Shown: positions 31,948-34,950 of the stretch, piece by piece
How the letters are laid out: each line of letters starts with the position of its first letter
Numbering within the stretch: the first letter of the stretch is position 1
Assembly (NCBI RefSeq): GCF_018917435.1
Contig: NZ_JAHLOQ010000034.1
Span: 1-34,950 of the forward strand
DNA: 34,950 bases
Direction of reading: 5' to 3'
DNA from: Intestinibacter bartlettii
GTDB lineage: Bacteria; Bacillota; Clostridia; Peptostreptococcales; Peptostreptococcaceae
The notes under the pieces: model-generated
Databases searched by the model: none
The model's input: the letters and a program-made list of their open reading frames with translations, nothing else
What the model was told of the DNA's origin: nothing
Translations under genes and position numbers: made by a program

Positions 31948-32646
31948 ATGGCTGGAATTTTAAGTAGATTTAAAGATATAATGTCTTCTAATATTAATGC
32001 TTTATTAGATAAAGCAGAAGATCCAATGAAAATGATAGATCAATACCTTAGAAATTTGGAAAGTGATTTAGGAAAAGTTAAAGCGGAAACAGCAGCAGTT
32101 ATGGCTGAAGAAATGAAAACAAAAAGAGAATTAAATGAATGTATAGAGTCTATAAATAAAATGCAAACTTATGCAGAAAAAGCTATATTAAGTGGCAATG
32201 AAGCTGATGCTAGAATATTTTTAGAGAAAAAGAATGAGTTAAATAAAGAACTAACTTCACTTCAACAAACTTATGAAATTGCACAAGAAAATGCAACTAA
32301 AATGAGAACAATGCATGATAAAATAGTAAAAGATATATCAGAATTAAATTCAAGAAGAGATCAGTTAAAAGCCAAAATGGCAGTTGCACAAACCCAAGAG
32401 AAATTAAATAAAATAGGGTCAAGTATAAATGGCGCTATGGGCAATATGTCTAAATTTGACCAAATGGAAGCTAAAATAAATAAAAAATTGGATACTGCAA
32501 ATGCAATGGCTGAGCTAAATAAATCTCAAGAAAGTAACAATATAGATGATTTAATGGCAAAATATGATACTCAAGAAAGTAATACATCTTCAGAAATTGA
32601 TGATGAACTTGCGAAGTTAAAAGCAAAATTAAATTTAGACAAATAA
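31948..32646 (+). CDS. PspA/IM30-family membrane stress protein (YdjF-like)
   Basis: This ESCRT-III-like coiled-coil protein lines and repairs the inner face of the membrane. It begins GILSRFKDIMSSNINALLDKAEDPMKMIDQYLR, the PspA amphipathic helix plus first coil. Long helical coils cover about residues 25-165, and a short acidic tail follows. The 232 residues match. It is the first of three genes (gaps of 58 and 16 bases) in the order of B. subtilis ydjF-ydjG-(ydjH)-ydjI, where the partners recruit PspA to the membrane. The ATG follows TTAAGGAGGGTAACAA. Confidence 0.9.
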   Translation: MAGILSRFKDIMSSNINALLDKAEDPMKMIDQYLRNLESDLGKVKAETAAVMAEEMKTKRELNECIESINKMQTYAEKAILSGNEADARIFLEKKNELNKELTSLQQTYEIAQENATKMRTMHDKIVKDISELNSRRDQLKAKMAVAQTQEKLNKIGSSINGAMGNMSKFDQMEAKINKKLDTANAMAELNKSQESNNIDDLMAKYDTQESNTSSEIDDELAKLKAKLNLDK

Positions 32647-32704
32647 ATTTAGAAATATATTATAAATACTTATGATTGAAAATTAACTATATTAGAAAGG
32701 GGAT

Positions 32705-33766
32705 ATGATGGATACTGCAAAAACATATTATTGCCAAAATTGTGGGGCAGTGATGGAATTTGATGCATGTTCACAAAATTTGAAATGTCCAAGTTGCGGC
32801 AATGAAATTAAAATAGAACATGATGAAAGTAAGGTCATAGAACACAAATTAACTAGACATGCAATGAATAGTATAAAAGCAGAAGAAAAGCAATCTACCA
32901 GTATGGAGTGTGAGGGTTGTGGTGCGCTTGTAGAAGTAGATGCAACAAGTACGGCAACAACATGCCCATACTGTGGATCAAACTATGTTTTGGCAAAAAA
33001 ACAAACAGATGCTTTAATTCCAGATGGAGTCGTACCATTTAGAATTAATAAAATAGAAACAGGAGAGATATATCATAAGTGGATAAAAAGTAGATGGCTT
33101 GCTCCAAACGAATTAAAGAGTTTATATCAAGCAGATAAAGTTCAGGGGATATATATTCCATTTTGGACGTTTGATGCAGATGTACATGCTTCTTATAATG
33201 CTATGGGAGGAGAAGACTACGAAGTTACATATAAAGATGATGACGGAAAAATGCATACAGAAATAAGAACTAGATGGCATCATACTTCTGGTCATGTTCA
33301 TAAATTTTTCGATGATGTACTTGTTAGAGCATCAGATAAATTAAAACCAAATTTACTTAATTCACTTATTTATAATACTCAGAATGTATCTTCATTCTCG
33401 CCAGATTATATGTCGGGATATTGTGCAGAGGTATATACCATAGATTTAGAAGATGCACATAAAGAAGCAATAAATAAAATGCAATGTGAAATGAGACATC
33501 TATGTGAAAGGGATGTACTTAGAAGATATGATAGAGTAAGTAATTTGAATATGAATGCAAATTACGATAAAGAAACATATAAGCATATTTTAGTGCCAAT
33601 ATACTCATCGGCATATTACTATAAAGGTAGGGAATATCATATTTTAATAAATGGTCAATCAGGAGTAATATCAGGGGAATACCCTAAGAGTATATTTAAA
33701 ATAGCTGCAATAGTTGTAGTAATAATTATCATAATAGTACTAGCTGTATATTATGTAAATTCATAA
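32705..33766 (+). CDS. Zinc-ribbon membrane protein, YdjG-like PspA partner
   Basis: Two zinc ribbons stand at the N-terminus: CQNCG...CPSCG (about residues 10-33) and CEGCG...CPYCG (about 70-90). A soluble region with PDGVVPFRINKIE and VQGIYIPFWTFDADVHASY follows, and one C-terminal membrane segment (about 330-350, IAAIVVVIIIIIVLAVYY) anchors it. The 353 residues are close to B. subtilis YdjG, which binds PspA (YdjF). The start could be ATG 32705 or 32708; the latter has better spacing from GAAAGGGG. Position between a PspA and an SPFH gene supports the call. Confidence 0.8.
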   Translation: MMDTAKTYYCQNCGAVMEFDACSQNLKCPSCGNEIKIEHDESKVIEHKLTRHAMNSIKAEEKQSTSMECEGCGALVEVDATSTATTCPYCGSNYVLAKKQTDALIPDGVVPFRINKIETGEIYHKWIKSRWLAPNELKSLYQADKVQGIYIPFWTFDADVHASYNAMGGEDYEVTYKDDDGKMHTEIRTRWHHTSGHVHKFFDDVLVRASDKLKPNLLNSLIYNTQNVSSFSPDYMSGYCAEVYTIDLEDAHKEAINKMQCEMRHLCERDVLRRYDRVSNLNMNANYDKETYKHILVPIYSSAYYYKGREYHILINGQSGVISGEYPKSIFKIAAIVVVIIIIIVLAVYYVNS

Positions 33767-33782
33767 AAATAGGAGGACTGAT

Positions 33783-34814
33783 ATGGGATTTTTCAGCAAT
33801 CAACTGTCAAACGTAGTAGAGTGGGAACAGTTTAGAGATGATATGATTTTTTGGAAATGGGATAATAAAGAAATTAAAAAAGGAAGTAAATTAATTATTA
33901 GACCAGGTCAAGATGCAATATTTATGTTTAATGGAAAGGTAGAAGGAATATTTAAAGATGAAGGAAGTTTTGATATAGAATCACAAATAGTACCTTTCTT
34001 ATCTACATTAAAAGGATTTAAATTTGGATTTAACAGTGGAATGAGAGCAGAGGTGTTATTTGTTAATACTAAGGAACTTACTGTTAAATGGGGAACAAAA
34101 AATGCAATAAATATACCAGCACCAAATCTTCCAGGAGGGATGCCAATAAAATCTTTTGGGACATTTTGTTGTAAAGTAGAAGATTATGGACTACTTATAG
34201 ATAAAATAGCAGGTGTAAAAAAACAATTCACAATAGACGATGTAAAAGAACGTATAATGTCTATGTTAGATCAAACTCTTATGAGATGGATAGTAAGAGA
34301 AGGAAAAGATATATTTAATCTTCAAGCCAATGCTTATGAAATTTCAAAGGGAATACAAACTGACTTAGATATGGAAATGCAGAAAATAGGTATAGGAATT
34401 ACTAACTTCGCAATATCTAGTGTAACTTATCCAAAAGAAATACAAGAAATGGCTACAAAAGCTGCATCACAAAGCATGGTAAATGATATGGATAAATATA
34501 CTAAGATGGCAATGGCGGATTCTATTGGTAAAGGTTCTGGCGGAAATGGATCAAATATAGCTGCAGATATGGCCAGTATGCAGATGGGAATGATGATGGG
34601 TCAACAAATGGCTAATCAAATGGCACAAAATCAACAACAGGTTAACAATCAACAACCATCATGGCAACAACAGCAACCAGTTCAACAACCAATCCAACAA
34701 GCAAATCAACAACAAGGAAGTAATAATGTAGCTAAGTTCTGTCCAAACTGTGGAACACCAAATAGTGCAGGTTCTAATTTCTGCCCAAATTGCGGTACAA
34801 AATTAGTACTATAA
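33783..34814 (+). CDS. SPFH-domain protein with C-terminal zinc ribbon, YdjI-like
   Basis: The SPFH/Band-7 domain covers about residues 30-230 (GSKLIIRPGQDAIFMFNGKVEGIF, then VKERIMSMLDQTLM and IGIGITNFAISSVTYPKEI). A Met/Gln/Asn-rich low-complexity linker (about 265-315) leads to a zinc ribbon with CPNCGTPN and CPNCGTKL. B. subtilis YdjI has this plan and places PspA at the membrane. The 343 residues match. The gene ends 17 bases before an IS end, and no terminator of its own is seen. The start is ATG after AGGAGGACTGAT. ydjH is absent from this operon. Confidence 0.88.
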   Translation: MGFFSNQLSNVVEWEQFRDDMIFWKWDNKEIKKGSKLIIRPGQDAIFMFNGKVEGIFKDEGSFDIESQIVPFLSTLKGFKFGFNSGMRAEVLFVNTKELTVKWGTKNAINIPAPNLPGGMPIKSFGTFCCKVEDYGLLIDKIAGVKKQFTIDDVKERIMSMLDQTLMRWIVREGKDIFNLQANAYEISKGIQTDLDMEMQKIGIGITNFAISSVTYPKEIQEMATKAASQSMVNDMDKYTKMAMADSIGKGSGGNGSNIAADMASMQMGMMMGQQMANQMAQNQQQVNNQQPSWQQQQPVQQPIQQANQQQGSNNVAKFCPNCGTPNSAGSNFCPNCGTKLVL

Positions 34815-34853
34815 ATTTAGACATAAATTAAGGGGCTGTCGCACTAAGAAATA

Positions 34854-34869
34854 GGGCGATGCCCTTTTT
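34854..34869 (+). terminator. First hairpin terminator inside the IS end
   Basis: GGGC (34854-34857) pairs with GCCC (34861-34864) around GAT, followed by TTTTT. It may end transcripts coming from the PspA operon. Confidence 0.6.
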
Positions 34870-34880
34870 GTAAAAAAAAT

Positions 34881-34916
34881 AAATCCCAAGCTCAAAAGAT
34901 CTTGGGATTTTTTGTA
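34881..34916 (+). terminator. Second hairpin terminator inside the IS end
   Basis: AAATCCCAAG (34881-34890) pairs perfectly with CTTGGGATTT (34901-34910), followed by more T. TATAAT at 34915-34920, a possible transposase -10, comes right after. Confidence 0.8.
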
Positions 34917-34926
34917 TAATAATTGT

Positions 34927-34950
34927 ATGACCAAACACAATACTATACAA
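34927..34950 (+). CDS. Transposase N-terminus, cut by window edge (tentative)
   Basis: ATG at 34927 opens a frame that reads MTKHNTIQ to the window end. IS1182-family transposases often begin in this way, and the position just inside a GGGGCTGTCGCA repeat fits. No ribosome site is visible, and only 8 codons are available. Confidence 0.4.

Larger units (their letters stand above)
34832..34950 (+). mobile_element. Left end of an insertion sequence, probably IS1182 family
   Basis: GGGGCTGTCGCACTAAG at 34832-34848 has the form of IS1182-type terminal inverted repeats (GGGGCTGTCGCA). Two hairpin terminators and the first codons of a transposase-like frame follow. The other end is outside the window, so family and completeness are inferred. 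Confidence 0.6.

Overview
The window is very AT-rich and gene-dense, with strong purine-rich ribosome binding sites and short operons that mostly run on the + strand. The protein set suggests an anaerobic clostridium-like Firmicute, possibly of the Peptostreptococcaceae: a HydG hydrogenase maturase, a polyferredoxin, Na+-coupled amino-acid symporters, and a FabK/FabT-type fatty-acid locus. The family-level placement is an inference from gene content and style. No rRNA, tRNA or CRISPR array was seen.

Layout. Bases 1-114 are the right end of an IS3-family element, including the last codons of its transposase. Next come hydG and an NSS-family Na+/amino-acid symporter (302-3072), which meet a converging FMN oxidoreductase gene of the FabK/nitronate monooxygenase family at a shared bidirectional terminator. 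Bases 4387-13891 hold a complete type II fatty-acid synthesis cluster: fabH-acpP-fabK-fabD-fabG-fabF-accB-fabZ-accC-accD-accA. A FabT-type MarR regulator gene follows with its own promoter (13968-14420). A perfect 17-bp palindrome of FabT type lies just downstream of the -10 of the fabH promoter. The gene order is that known from streptococci, but fabT is at the 3' end and no fabM is seen.

Bases 14556-17907 encode a membrane-anchored zinc amidase, an AraC regulator, a RelA/SpoT-domain alarmone synthetase and a HAD phosphatase. After a terminator and a strongly structured 110-base intergenic stretch comes an 848-residue protein. It joins a KaiC-like N-terminus without a Walker A motif to a PEP-synthase-type ATP-grasp domain, and has no phosphohistidine domain. 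Bases 20861-26326 carry a Crp/Fnr regulator, a DbpA-like RNA helicase with DEVD in motif II, a small unknown protein, an alanine/glycine:cation symporter and a four-cluster ferredoxin. A 635-base AT-rich gap lies between the last two.

Bases 26716-34814 hold a PF13679-type methyltransferase, a cardiolipin synthase, a GNAT acetyltransferase followed at once by a Nif11-type (RiPP-leader-like) peptide, a small unknown protein, a DapF-fold racemase lacking the usual N-terminal DapF motif, and a PspA / zinc-ribbon membrane protein / SPFH operon like ydjF-ydjG-ydjI of Bacillus subtilis. Seventeen bases after that operon begins the left end of a second insertion sequence, probably IS1182 family, with two hairpin terminators inside its end and the first codons of a transposase at the window edge.

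The best candidates for something new are the GNAT + Nif11 peptide pair, the KaiC-like/ATP-grasp fusion with its structured upstream region, and the coupling of hydG (tyrosine consumer) to a possible tyrosine-type symporter.
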